From: an uncultured Flavobacteriaceae bacterium
GTDB taxonomy: Bacteria; Bacteroidota; Bacteroidia; Flavobacteriales; Flavobacteriaceae
DNA: 64,000 nt
Assembly: GCA_947494565.1 (NCBI GenBank)
Contig: CANLVG010000008.1
Location: forward strand, 248,001 to 312,000
Direction of reading: 5' to 3'
How positions within the stretch are numbered: position 1 is the first letter of the stretch; the number at the start of each line of letters is the position of its first letter. A program made the translations under genes and the position numbers. Positions 1-9,069 of the stretch are shown one piece after another. The notes beneath the pieces were generated by a model. It had not been told where the DNA came from, searched no databases, and saw only the letters and a list, made by a program, of their open reading frames with translations.

Positions 1-2052
1 GTCATTGAGGGATATATAAATGCCGTTATCAACACCCAAATACAACATGCCTTCACGTTTGGGGTCTTCCTTAATAACATGGGCAAAACTGTGCACGGAT
101 TTGGGCATCATAGCACTGATCAATTTCCAAGATTGGCCATAATCTTCCGTTTTGTACACATAGGGATCAAAATCGCCCATCTGATGCAGGTCGACGGTGA
201 GGTATGCAGCACCTTTTTTGTAGCGGGACACCTCGATATTGGCTATGGTACCCCATTTGGGTAAATCGGGAATATTTGCGGTAACGTTCGTCCAGTTCGC
301 CCCACCATTCTTTGTCAGCTGCACTTGCCCATCGTTGCTGCCTGTCCAAATTAATCCGGGTTCCAGATTCGACTCGACGATACTGAACAAAGTAGCCCCG
401 TCGAAGGTCATCAGATTGTCCACCGCGATGCCGCCAGAACTTTGTTGGTGTGATTTGTCGTTCAGGGTTAAATCAGGACTGACTACCCGCCAGCTTTGAC
501 CGTCGTCATCACTTTTGTGTACAAATTGACTACCGACATATACCCGATGTTTGGTGTGGGGTGAAAAAGCCAATGGAAAATTCCAGTGCCATCGGTATTT
601 CATATCGGCCGGGGCCCAGCCATACCCCGCTTCAGGCCATACCCGCACATCCCGCGCATGTCCTGTTTTTGCATTGTAACGCTGTAATCCGCCGTCGTAG
701 CAACCTGACCAAACAATGTCATTGTCGTGAGGGTCAGGCTGGGCGAAACCACTTTCGCAACCCCCAACACCTTTCCATAAACCGACCGGTATATAACCCT
801 GCAGACTATTGCTCGGGCCCTTGTACGAGTAGCCATCCTGTCGGTTGCCATAGACATTATACGGAATTTGATCGTCTACGGAAACATGGTACATCTGGGC
901 AATAGGAAGCACGATTCGGTTAAAGGTTTTTCCATGGTTCAAACTCATACTGGCGCATCCATCATGGGCTACCATAATACGGTTCGAGTTGGTCGGATCG
1001 ACCCAAATGTCGTGATTGTCACCCCCGGCCTTGTATCCCGCATCAATGGTCTTTCCGCCATCTTTTGAAATACTGAACTTTACACTGGCGAAATACAGTT
1101 CGTTCGGGTCGGAAGTCGAGACGGCCATTCGTGTGTAGTAGGGTGCGCGTTCGGCAATATCATGGTTTCGGGTCTGTAGCGACCAGGTATCCCCGAAATC
1201 CTCGGAACGGTATAAGGCCGGACTATCGATTTCAAAAAGGGCATAGACAATATTCGGCTCGGAATGGGAGATAGCGACCGCAGTCTTTCCCACAGGATTT
1301 TCCGCACCTCCGGGCAATCCCTTTTTTGAAAGCGCCTCCCAAGTAGTTCCTCCATCCACAGAGCGGTATACCCCACCTCCCGGACCCCCACTTCGCAATC
1401 CCCAGGTATTGATGTGAATCGACCACATGCCTACGAGTAACCGATCCGGGTTTTTGGGATCCAAAGCCAATTCAGCAGCGCCAGTATGTTCGTCAACGAA
1501 AAAAACGCGTTTCCAAGTCTGGCCTCCATCCTCGGTTTTGTAGACGCCGCGGTCTTGCTGCGGACCATAGGTATGGCCCAAAGCCGCGACATAAACAACA
1601 TCGGGATTGGTCGGATGGACCAGAATGCGACCGATGCGTCCCGTTTTTTCCAAGCCCATTCTTTTCCATGTCTTACCCGCGTCCTCAGATTTGTAGATGC
1701 CGTCGCCCATGGCATGTGCAGGGCGAATGACAAAAGTTTCCCCGGTACCCGCCCAAACAATATCGGGCTTGGTAGGCGTTATCGCAATAGCGCCTATGGA
1801 AGAGGCTTCCTGTGCATCAAAAATCGAGTTCCAATTGAGTCCGCCATCAGTGGTTTTCCAAAGCCCTCCTGAAGCCGCCCCGATGTAATTGATCATAGGG
1901 TCGCCGGGTACGCCCGAAATGGCGATGGCGCGATTTCCCTCAGGGCCGATAAATCGAAATTTCAGGTGTTCAAAGACCGATGGATCTTGTTGCGAAAAGG
2001 TAATGAAGGGAAGGAACAAAAAAAGAGCGATACGTTTTAGGTTGGTCCGCAT
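1..2052 (-). CDS. Exported Asp-box (BNR/sortilin-like) beta-propeller protein, C-terminus outside window
   Basis: The reading frame enters from the left edge and stays open for 684 codons up to an ATG at 2050-2052, so the N-terminus is complete and the C-terminus is missing. It opens with a Sec signal peptide (about 20 residues, ending FITFSQQ). The rest is packed with Asp boxes (S/T-x-D-G-G-x-T-W type): I count about nine, for example TTDGGLNW, SEDAGKTW, TEDGGQTW, SVDGGTTW, SEDFGDTW and TEDYGQSW. This is the fold of sortilin/VPS10-like and BNR-repeat proteins, often labelled glycosyl hydrolase in flavobacteria without proof of activity. Probably periplasmic or surface-located; substrate unknown. 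It is divergent from the aminopeptidase P gene, with 111 bp between the starts. Confidence 0.85.
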   Translation of the reverse strand, partial: MRTNLKRIALFLFLPFITFSQQDPSVFEHLKFRFIGPEGNRAIAISGVPGDPMINYIGAASGGLWKTTDGGLNWNSIFDAQEASSIGAIAITPTKPDIVWAGTGETFVIRPAHAMGDGIYKSEDAGKTWKRMGLEKTGRIGRILVHPTNPDVVYVAALGHTYGPQQDRGVYKTEDGGQTWKRVFFVDEHTGAAELALDPKNPDRLLVGMWSIHINTWGLRSGGPGGGVYRSVDGGTTWEALSKKGLPGGAENPVGKTAVAISHSEPNIVYALFEIDSPALYRSEDFGDTWSLQTRNHDIAERAPYYTRMAVSTSDPNELYFASVKFSISKDGGKTIDAGYKAGGDNHDIWVDPTNSNRIMVAHDGCASMSLNHGKTFNRIVLPIAQMYHVSVDDQIPYNVYGNRQDGYSYKGPSNSLQGYIPVGLWKGVGGCESGFAQPDPHDNDIVWSGCYDGGLQRYNAKTGHARDVRVWPEAGYGWAPADMKYRWHWNFPLAFSPHTKHRVYVGSQFVHKSDDDGQSWRVVSPDLTLNDKSHQQSSGGIAVDNLMTFDGATLFSIVESNLEPGLIWTGSNDGQVQLTKNGGANWTNVTANIPDLPKWGTIANIEVSRYKKGAAYLTVDLHQMGDFDPYVYKTEDYGQSWKLISAMMPKSVHSFAHVIKEDPKREGMLYLGVDNGIYISLND

Positions 2053-2163
2053 AAAGTCTCGTAGTAATTAAATGAATAGCACCTAAAAGTACAAAATTGT
2101 CGCCCTATAACAGATGGTATGCCTGTCGTATTTCTTACATTTAGGACATCAAAGTGAATCAAT

Positions 2164-3456
2164 ATGAAGTACAAGCAAATTTCCAATTCCCTTTTTAAAA
2201 AAAACCGCAAAAAATTCATGGCCCAAATGAAGCCAAAGAGTATTGCTATCTTTAATTCAAATGATATCTATCCGATAAGTGCTGATAGTACCATGCCTTT
2301 CGAACAGCATCGCGATATTTTTTATTTGAGCGGCGCGGACCAGGAAGAAACGATTTTATTACTGTTTCCAGAGGCAATGGACGCAGCTCATAGGGAAGTG
2401 CTCTTTGTACGGGAGACCAATGCACATATTGCGGTTTGGGAAGGTGCTAAATTGACGAAGGAAAAAGCGACGGAGGTATCAGGAATCAAGACCATTTATT
2501 GGCTCACCGATTTTGATAAGGTCTTCTTCGATTTAATGACGGAAGCCGAAACAATTTACTTTAATACCAATGAGCATTATCGCCAGGCAGTAGAAACCCA
2601 AACCCGGGAAGATCGGTTTATCGCAAAATGTAAGAAGGAATATCCTGCGCATTCGTATGCAAAGAGCAATCCGATTTTACAGGAGATTAGAGGAGTGAAG
2701 GAGGCTGAGGAAATCGAATTGATGCAGACCGCTTGTGACATCACCGAGAAGGGATTCCGCAGATTGTTGGGTTTCATCAAACCAGGAGTCTGGGAATATG
2801 AAATTGAAGCGGAATTATCCCATGAATTTTTAAGAAATCGCTCCAAAGGCTTTGCCTATGCCCCGATTATCGCTTCAGGAGACAATGCGAACGTCTTGCA
2901 TTACCTTGAGAACAATAAGCAATGTAAGGATGGAGATATGCTTCTTATGGATGTGGCCGCGGAGTATGCGAATTACTCCAGTGATTTGACACGTACCGTT
3001 CCGGTTTCCGGGAAGTTTACCCAACGCCAGCGGGATGTCTACAATGCGGTTTTACGGGTGAAAAATGAAGCGACCAAGCTATTGGTACCCGGAACTATTT
3101 GGGCGGAATACCATAAAGTATGCGGGAAGTTGATGACTTCGGAACTTTTAGGATTAGGATTGTTGGATAAGGCCGACGTGCAAAACGAGAACAAAGATTG
3201 GCCAGCATATAAAAAATACTTTATGCACGGTACCAGTCATCACATCGGGTTGAACACGCATGACTATGGGGAATTAAAAACGCCGATGAAAGCGAATATG
3301 GTCTTTACGGTAGAGCCTGGTATTTACATTCCTGATGAGCAAATGGGTGTTCGTTTAGAAGATGATGTTGTAATCCAAGAAAGCGGGGCACCCTTGAATC
3401 TAATGGCGACGATTCCGATTGAAGTGGAGGAGATCGAGGAGTTGATGAACGCATAA
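2164..3456 (+). CDS. pepP: Xaa-Pro aminopeptidase (aminopeptidase P, M24B)
   Basis: 430 residues, the usual size for aminopeptidase P, which removes the N-terminal residue from peptides with proline in second position. The N-terminal third matches the aminopeptidase P N-domain (PFEQHRDIFYLSG). The C-terminal pita-bread domain shows all five metal ligands: Asp in MDVAAEYANYSSD and the second Asp of the same motif (about residues 263 and 274), His in HGTSHHIG (about 355-360), Glu in VEPGIYIP (about 383) and Glu in GVRLEDD (about 398). There is no signal peptide, so it is cytoplasmic. A TACATTTA box lies 20 bp upstream of the start, a possible but weak -7 element. It is followed by a bidirectional hairpin terminator. 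Confidence 0.93.
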   Translation: MKYKQISNSLFKKNRKKFMAQMKPKSIAIFNSNDIYPISADSTMPFEQHRDIFYLSGADQEETILLLFPEAMDAAHREVLFVRETNAHIAVWEGAKLTKEKATEVSGIKTIYWLTDFDKVFFDLMTEAETIYFNTNEHYRQAVETQTREDRFIAKCKKEYPAHSYAKSNPILQEIRGVKEAEEIELMQTACDITEKGFRRLLGFIKPGVWEYEIEAELSHEFLRNRSKGFAYAPIIASGDNANVLHYLENNKQCKDGDMLLMDVAAEYANYSSDLTRTVPVSGKFTQRQRDVYNAVLRVKNEATKLLVPGTIWAEYHKVCGKLMTSELLGLGLLDKADVQNENKDWPAYKKYFMHGTSHHIGLNTHDYGELKTPMKANMVFTVEPGIYIPDEQMGVRLEDDVVIQESGAPLNLMATIPIEVEEIEELMNA

Positions 3457-3484
3457 ACTTATCTAGCATTCGGATTTAAAATAA

Positions 3485-3508
3485 AAAAGCGGCTCTAGGG
3501 CCGCTTTT
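3485..3508. terminator. Bidirectional intrinsic terminator
   Basis: Nine-bp stem AAAAGCGGC / GCCGCTTTT with a 6-nt loop, lying between two convergent genes. It serves pepP on the plus strand and the Met/Lys-rich protein gene on the minus strand, where the T-run is longer. Confidence 0.85.
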
Positions 3509-3528
3509 CCAATGAAAAAAGATGGAGA

Positions 3529-3852
3529 TTAGCTCTTTTTCATAGCTTTCTCTTTCTTCATAGCAGCCTTTTCCATTTTTTCTTTCTTCTTCATTTTGGC
3601 CATTTCCGCCTTTTTCATCTGGGTATTTTTCTCTTGCTTCATCATGGCGTCTTCCTTTTTCATGTCGCTCATTTTCTTTTCCTCGGCCATGGTCGCTTTT
3701 TCCTCCATTCGGGCCATTTTCTCTTTTTCGGCCATTTCCTTTTTCATCATTGTTTCTTTTTTCTGCATTTCTTTCTTTTCCATGCTATCTTGAGCGGTGG
3801 CGGTGAAGGAGAATCCTATAAGAAGTACAGCACTTGCTAGTAATTTTTTCAT
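3529..3852 (-). CDS. Exported Met/Lys/Glu-rich low-complexity protein
   Basis: 107 residues. A clean Sec signal peptide (MKKLLASAVLLIGFSFTATA, cleavage before QD) is followed by about 86 residues composed almost only of Lys (28), Met (18), Glu and Ala, in irregular MKKE / MEKK / MAKMKK units. It has no Cys, no aromatic residue and no hydrophobic core, so the mature protein is probably a highly charged helix or disordered. The function is not recognised. Methionine-rich exported proteins sometimes bind Cu(I)/Ag(I), but no ordered MxxM series proves that here. The gene is real rather than a shadow frame: signal peptide, its own terminator, and no competing frame with better features on the opposite strand. 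Confidence 0.75.
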   Translation of the reverse strand: MKKLLASAVLLIGFSFTATAQDSMEKKEMQKKETMMKKEMAEKEKMARMEEKATMAEEKKMSDMKKEDAMMKQEKNTQMKKAEMAKMKKKEKMEKAAMKKEKAMKKS

Positions 3853-4121
3853 GATTTCTATTTTAGTATTATTTGAGACAAATGTATGGGCGAGGTACTA
3901 CACGGAGATAACAACGACATAAACTTTTCGAATATCGCTGTGAGGTTTTGGGGAGAATTAGGATACACCTAGTTTTTATGAAGGAAAAGAATGTTCTAAT
4001 CAAATTATCAAAGCGCTGATGGAACCCGTATAAAATTTAGTACATCGCTTCAGAACAATGAAGACGCATTGCTCAAGCCGTTAAGCCCTGAGCATCGGAA
4101 GTGCAACCTTTTCAGTATAGT

Positions 4122-5696
4122 CTAATCCTTGGTTTTCATTTTCTGTTCCTCAACCATCTCCTCCACATCCTTAAGAAGCTGCTTGGCATCATAGAGTATC
4201 CCATCTTTGATGGTGTATTTTACACCGCCGACCCGTTCTACTTCCCCGGTTTCGTCATTCAATCTTGGAAATCCTGTTCCGTACAGCACTTTTAGATTTT
4301 CAATAGGGTTTTCGTCTATGATTACCAAATCTGCCAATAGACCTGGGCGCACAATACCGAATTCAATGGGTTTGCCTTTGGGTTCAAAGAGCGCCTCAGC
4401 AGCGTGAAGCGTAGCGCCTCGAATCACTTCCAAAGGGTGAAAACCGGCCTCTTGCAACAATTCCATTTCTTCAATGACCCCAAATCCATAGAGGTTGTAA
4501 ATAAAGGAAGCATCATCGCTAACGGTTACCCGGCCCCCGGCATTTTTGTAATCGTTCAAAAAGGACATCCAGACCCGATAGAAGTTTTTCCAAGCTACTT
4601 CTTCCCAGGTTGTCCAATTGTAAAAATAAGAGCCGTGATCCAATCTATTCGGATCGTAGAACTCTTGAAGTGATGGAAGTACATAGGTGTCCATCCAGTC
4701 CGCATTGCGAGCCTTCATCACATCGCGACCCGCAAGATAGGCGGTCATGGTGGGATCGAGAATGAAATCTTTTTCCAAAAAGAAATCGATGAGTTCATTC
4801 CATTCGTCACTTCCCCTTGCATGAATTTTGTCCCATTGATAGGCTACTTGGCTAAAACGCTGTTGTTCATCATTGTAGATAAGGTCTCTTGGCCAGTGTT
4901 GAATGTCTTCCTCTTTATACAATGACTCGAACAGTCCGTAAAAATGAGTTAGATTGTGCAGACCCATTTCTGCAGCATCCCTAGCATTTACGCGCCCTAC
5001 CATCATCTGAGATAGGTGGGCTACAGAGCCCATATTTCGTTTTCGCGCCTCATCCACTGCTGCTTTGAAGATTTCGGGATCTAGATTGAAGATCTTAATG
5101 CCATCGACGCCCTCGCTGTGGGCCCAAGCCACCCATTCTCTAGCTTTTTGAGGGGTCAGTAAGGGTCCGCCTTTCCAATCGACCCCAGTTCCCGGCACTT
5201 GAAAGTTGATAATTCGCGGCGCCACGATTTTGTTGGCTGCACTACGCTTTTTCTCGTTTTCAACCCAGTTCAGTTCCCCCGCAGGCACACCACGAATTGT
5301 TGTGATACCATGGCCCATCCATAGTTTATAGGCATACTCCGATTCCGGTGCTTTCGGATTGCCACCAACATGGGTATGGATATTAATAAAACCGGGCAAT
5401 ACGTATGCGCCATGGGCATCGATTTCCTTGGTGCCTTTTTCCGGACGGTCTTCTGCATTGATCGGAACTTTTGGAGTGCCGACCAAGACTACATCGGCAA
5501 TTCTATTCTTTTCGATAACAATGTCGACCGGCCCGAAAGGAGGGGCTCCGGTTCCGTCGATCAAGGTCGCACCGCGAATGACCATGCGGTCAAAAGGGCC
5601 TTCGCCTTCATCCGAACCACGGTCGGGAGCGGGTGCTACTTGGGCTTTGGTCAAAAAGGTACTGGTTAGCAAGACAAGAAGAAGTATACGTTTCAT
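4122..5696 (-). CDS. Exported amidohydrolase family protein
   Basis: I choose the ATG at 5694-5696, which begins a standard signal peptide (MKRILLLVLLTSTFLTKAQ); an upstream in-frame ATG would add eight residues that spoil it. The mature protein is a metal-dependent amidohydrolase of the imidazolonepropionase/prolidase-like branch: beta-sandwich start MVIRGATLIDGTGAPP, metal motif GFINIHTHVGG (HxH), a lysine in GIKIFNL that could be the carbamylated bridge, further His in GSVAHLSQ and HNLTHFYG, and Asp in TVSDDASF. The C-terminus has the usual LADLVIIDENPIEN. About 524 residues, normal for the family. Probably periplasmic; substrate unknown. A second exported amidohydrolase lies at 16351-17895. 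Confidence 0.88.
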   Translation of the reverse strand: MKRILLLVLLTSTFLTKAQVAPAPDRGSDEGEGPFDRMVIRGATLIDGTGAPPFGPVDIVIEKNRIADVVLVGTPKVPINAEDRPEKGTKEIDAHGAYVLPGFINIHTHVGGNPKAPESEYAYKLWMGHGITTIRGVPAGELNWVENEKKRSAANKIVAPRIINFQVPGTGVDWKGGPLLTPQKAREWVAWAHSEGVDGIKIFNLDPEIFKAAVDEARKRNMGSVAHLSQMMVGRVNARDAAEMGLHNLTHFYGLFESLYKEEDIQHWPRDLIYNDEQQRFSQVAYQWDKIHARGSDEWNELIDFFLEKDFILDPTMTAYLAGRDVMKARNADWMDTYVLPSLQEFYDPNRLDHGSYFYNWTTWEEVAWKNFYRVWMSFLNDYKNAGGRVTVSDDASFIYNLYGFGVIEEMELLQEAGFHPLEVIRGATLHAAEALFEPKGKPIEFGIVRPGLLADLVIIDENPIENLKVLYGTGFPRLNDETGEVERVGGVKYTIKDGILYDAKQLLKDVEEMVEEQKMKTKD

Positions 5697-5867
5697 AAGG
5701 GTCGGTTTTAGGTAAGGCACACAAGATGTGCCAAGACCTTCTTCTTAAAGATAGTAAATGGCTGACAAAGGCAACTTACCTACCCTAATTTGAATCCGAC
5801 TTTTTTCTAACCTTGGATCGACCTGTGATACCTAATCTTGTGTATAACGTCAATGCCCTGTATGTAT

Positions 5868-7052
5868 TTAGAAGGGCGTAAGTGCTTGTGCATCCTTTAC
5901 CAAGACCAAAAAGTCGAAATTGAAGATGAACTTTTTTAGGGCTTCCGAATACTTTTTGCCATACGCGTATTCGCGTAGGGGTTGTAAATGGACTAGGGTA
6001 TACTTCTTCGTAAATGTGGGAACAAGTTCTTGCAGCTCCTTGGGTAATTGTTCGGTATTGTCGAAAGGAGCAATAGGGTTTTCCGCGAATGGATTACCGA
6101 CCATCGCGTTTCCCGTAATACCGGCGACCATAAAATGCAACGACTTTTTATTATTGAAATGTGCCAGTTCAGCGGCGTAATTTGAAATGTCGTAGATATT
6201 GGTCATGCTAAGTCCGCGGGTAGCATGGGTAGCACCGAGCTTGAAGATGACCTTAGGGATTTCCACCTGCTTCAGCGCTTTTTTGTAATAGCTGTTGAAA
6301 TTGTCTTTCATCAACTGGCCGCGTACCTGATTGTTCAAATAATATCTCTTGTCATTGTTGTATCCATAGATTTCCTTTGTTTTCCATAATTGCGTTAGAA
6401 TCTCCTTTTCCTCTGGGTTATCGCTTAGCGCCAATAGCTCTTGATGTGTTGCTTCGTCATAGGTTTGCCAAAACATTTTATCGAAATTCTTGGTGTCGAT
6501 ACTTTCTTTGTAGGCTGCCATGGCACGTTGTTTCAGTGGAATGAGTTTTTCCTTGAAAGCGGTATTCTCCGTCGTCTGGATCAAATGGTCAAAATTCAGA
6601 CGGAATTGCGCCATAAAGGTCTGATCGATGCCCCATAGCTCACCGCCCTTGTCGATTACGTTCTTAAATAGGGTATAGTCGTTTTTGGTATTGTAAAAGG
6701 GAATGGCAAAAGGAAAGGCGTTGCTCAGTTTTTCCGCGGCTTGCAGTGGCTCTTCCGATGAGGCGATTTGCTTCAATTTTTGGGCCAGTAGCGCGTCTGT
6801 CTCAATACAAAGTGTCGTATAGCCTTTTGGGTATGCCAAATCGAACAAGGCATTGGCGATTTCTCCCACTTCCTTGATCCCATGTTGCTCTCCCACGAAA
6901 ATGAACTGGCTCTCCAGAATTTGTTTTTCCATAAGAGAGGTAAACACCGTTTCATTCAGTGTAGCTACTTGATAGGTATTTTCATCAAGGTGAAGGTCAT
7001 TTTGAGCGGATACTAAATAGGTGCCGATAAATAGGAAGACGAGGTATTTCAT
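5868..7052 (-). CDS. Exported ChaN/EreA-like (Tiki superfamily) protein
   Basis: 394 residues with a signal peptide (MKYLVFLFIGTYLVSAQ). The motif FVGEQHGIKEVGEIANAL near residue 52 is the GE-x-H signature shared by ChaN, erythromycin esterase-like and TraB/Tiki proteins, where Glu and His sit in the active or haem-binding pocket. A second conserved stretch, KLGATHATRG near residue 270, supplies another His. The family includes hydrolases and haem-binding lipoproteins, so the reaction cannot be stated. It stands alone, 171 bp downstream of the amidohydrolase start and divergent from the LytS-type kinase gene. Possible role: periplasmic hydrolase or ligand-binding protein. Confidence 0.7.
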   Translation of the reverse strand: MKYLVFLFIGTYLVSAQNDLHLDENTYQVATLNETVFTSLMEKQILESQFIFVGEQHGIKEVGEIANALFDLAYPKGYTTLCIETDALLAQKLKQIASSEEPLQAAEKLSNAFPFAIPFYNTKNDYTLFKNVIDKGGELWGIDQTFMAQFRLNFDHLIQTTENTAFKEKLIPLKQRAMAAYKESIDTKNFDKMFWQTYDEATHQELLALSDNPEEKEILTQLWKTKEIYGYNNDKRYYLNNQVRGQLMKDNFNSYYKKALKQVEIPKVIFKLGATHATRGLSMTNIYDISNYAAELAHFNNKKSLHFMVAGITGNAMVGNPFAENPIAPFDNTEQLPKELQELVPTFTKKYTLVHLQPLREYAYGKKYSEALKKFIFNFDFLVLVKDAQALTPF

Positions 7053-7253
7053 GAGTCAATGTTTGTTCGGTCAAAGATAGCTGATGACCTTGTTGCCCAT
7101 AAATCGATATATATAGAACGGTTTATGATGCTCGTGAAATCAAATACTTAAAACATGAAGGCCGATAAAACCTGTGTGAACCTTTTTTAAAAACCAGATT
7201 CGCGCAGAAATATAGTATTCAAATCTGTACATTTAGTTCAACAATCTCTTGAT

Positions 7254-8303
7254 ATGACGACGACCATTCATAAAATACCCTGGCTTTGGCGTTTAGTCTT
7301 GGCCTTAGTGGTTTCTTCTCTTTTATTTATTATGATTTCGATATTCTCTCGCTTTAGAGAACCTCCGAAATTCAATCTGCTCTTGAATACGCTTTTGTTG
7401 GCCATGGTATTTGTTTCGTTGGAGTTGGTTCGATGGGTACAGCGCAGCATGCTAAACCGAACAAAAGGTGATATTTCCATAAAACGACAGGCCCTGGTTT
7501 TCACCTATAGTGTGTTATTGGGAACTTTGGGATATACCTTGCTCTTCTATTTTTTCAAGTGGTTGGATCATTTGGTATTTTACAGTGAACCTCCGATGTT
7601 GCAGCATATGATTTCCGCTGCTTTGATCGGACTCATCCTCTGCGTTATTTTCGGCCTGTTTTTTCTTCTCCTTCATTGGAAGGATCGTTATTACAGTTCC
7701 TATATACGCAATGAAGCGTTCAAAAAAGAAATCACAACGGCTAATCTACACATGCTCCGAAACCAATTGGATCCGCATTTTATGTTCAACAACTTCAATA
7801 CCTTATACTATTTAATAGATGAAGACAAGGTCTTGGCCAAACGCTTTCTCAATAATGTTTCGGGTATTTATCGCCACGTACTACAAAACACCAGGGATCA
7901 TTTGATACCGGTGGCCGAAGAGTTTAAGGTGGTGAAACAGTATTTAGAGGTGCTCAAAGAACGATATGGTAATGGTCTTGTCATAAGCGACTCGGTAGTT
8001 GAAGAACATTTACAAGGTAAATATATTCCGCCCTTGGTACTGCAAGAGATCATTGAAAACGTGTTCAAGCATAACCAAATAAATGAACAGCACCCGATTT
8101 CGATTCAGTTTCTTTCCAAGACAGGTTCCTTAAAGATACAGAATACGGTGCGGCCGAAACCGAAGCCCACTAGTCATAATACAGGTTTACAAAACGTCAT
8201 TCGGCGCTATGATTTATTAACGGACGCCATAGTAGTCGTGGATGTTTCGGACAATCGATTTTCTGTCACCATACCTTTAATCGAACAGATACATGAGCAC
8301 TAA
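7254..8303 (+). CDS. LytS/YehU-type membrane sensor histidine kinase
   Basis: 349 residues. Four predicted membrane helices occupy about residues 10-145 (for example LVLALVVSSLLFIMISIF and AALIGLILCVIFGLFFLLL), with no large periplasmic domain. The kinase core is the His_kinase (LytS) type: phosphoacceptor motif NQLDPHFMFNNFNTLYYL near residue 170 and an ATPase region with LQEIIENVFKHN. It overlaps the following LytTR response regulator by 11 nt, so the two form a translationally coupled pair. The signal sensed is not evident. A TACATTTA box (7228-7235) is a weak -7 candidate. Confidence 0.92.
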   Translation: MTTTIHKIPWLWRLVLALVVSSLLFIMISIFSRFREPPKFNLLLNTLLLAMVFVSLELVRWVQRSMLNRTKGDISIKRQALVFTYSVLLGTLGYTLLFYFFKWLDHLVFYSEPPMLQHMISAALIGLILCVIFGLFFLLLHWKDRYYSSYIRNEAFKKEITTANLHMLRNQLDPHFMFNNFNTLYYLIDEDKVLAKRFLNNVSGIYRHVLQNTRDHLIPVAEEFKVVKQYLEVLKERYGNGLVISDSVVEEHLQGKYIPPLVLQEIIENVFKHNQINEQHPISIQFLSKTGSLKIQNTVRPKPKPTSHNTGLQNVIRRYDLLTDAIVVVDVSDNRFSVTIPLIEQIHEH

Positions 8304-9069
8304 AGTCTTACTCATAGAAGATGAGCCCAAAGCACAGCAGCACCTAAAAAACCTCATCCGGAATTCGGAGTTTCCCATGGCCATTTTAGCATGCCTCACC
8401 CATGTGAAGGAGGCCGTCCGCTGGTTAAAAGAACACCCTAGGCCCGAGTTGATCATCATGGATATTCAATTATCGGACGGACTTTCCTTTGAGATTTTGG
8501 ATGAGGTTCCTGTTGACGTGCCGATAATTTTTACGACGGCTTATGATGAGTATGCGATACAGGCATTTAAAACCACGGGGATTGACTATCTGCTGAAGCC
8601 TGTAACCCAAGACAGTATGGATGTAGCCTTAAAAAAGTATGATCGCCTTTATCCAAATTCGAAAATCGATTGGTCCTTTAAGAATTTAGAGGCCTTGCAA
8701 CAGTATCGCGTAAACCAAGCTCCGGCCTACAGGAATCGTTTTTTATTGAAAGCCGGAAATGCCTTAGTTCCCGTCTTGACCAACCAGATCGCCTATTTTT
8801 TTCGTCAGGAAATCGTTTTTGCCAAAACCGTGGATGGCAAGGTATTTCCTGTTGATTTTTCGTTGGGGCAGCTACAGTCGCAGTTAGACCCCAAGCAATT
8901 TGTACGGTTAAATCGACAGCTTTTGGCCAATTTCTCCTCCATTGTCAAGTTGAGAAGTTCAAAACCCGGGCAATTCAGTATTGACTTGCAGCCGGCATAT
9001 CATGAACAGGTACAAATCAGCCAAGAACGATCCAGTTGGCTCAAGCGATTTTTAAGTGGGGAAAGTTAG
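8293..9069 (+). CDS. LytTR-family response regulator
   Basis: 258 residues. An N-terminal receiver domain carries the acidic pair in LLIEDEP, phosphoacceptor Asp in IIMDIQLSDG (about residue 56), TTAYDEYAIQAF and the conserved Lys in YLLKPV. The C-terminal LytTR DNA-binding domain (about residues 150-255) shows FFRQEIVFAKTVDG and FVRLNRQLLANFSSI. It is the partner of the overlapping LytS-type kinase. Its targets are not obvious nearby. The gene ends in a 4-bp convergent overlap with brnQ. Confidence 0.93.
   Translation: MSTKVLLIEDEPKAQQHLKNLIRNSEFPMAILACLTHVKEAVRWLKEHPRPELIIMDIQLSDGLSFEILDEVPVDVPIIFTTAYDEYAIQAFKTTGIDYLLKPVTQDSMDVALKKYDRLYPNSKIDWSFKNLEALQQYRVNQAPAYRNRFLLKAGNALVPVLTNQIAYFFRQEIVFAKTVDGKVFPVDFSLGQLQSQLDPKQFVRLNRQLLANFSSIVKLRSSKPGQFSIDLQPAYHEQVQISQERSSWLKRFLSGES

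Noticed and set aside
1486-1872. Plus-strand open frame opposite the Asp-box protein
   Set aside because: It mirrors the codon pattern of the minus-strand gene and has no signal, motif or start context of its own.
3596-3840. Plus-strand Phe/Ser-rich open frames opposite the Met/Lys-rich gene
   Set aside because: Their Phe-rich composition is just the complement of Lys/Met codons; the minus-strand frame has a proper signal peptide.
4070-4094. TGCTCA/TGAGCA inverted repeat after the amidohydrolase gene as a terminator
   Set aside because: Long imperfect loop and no T-run on either strand.
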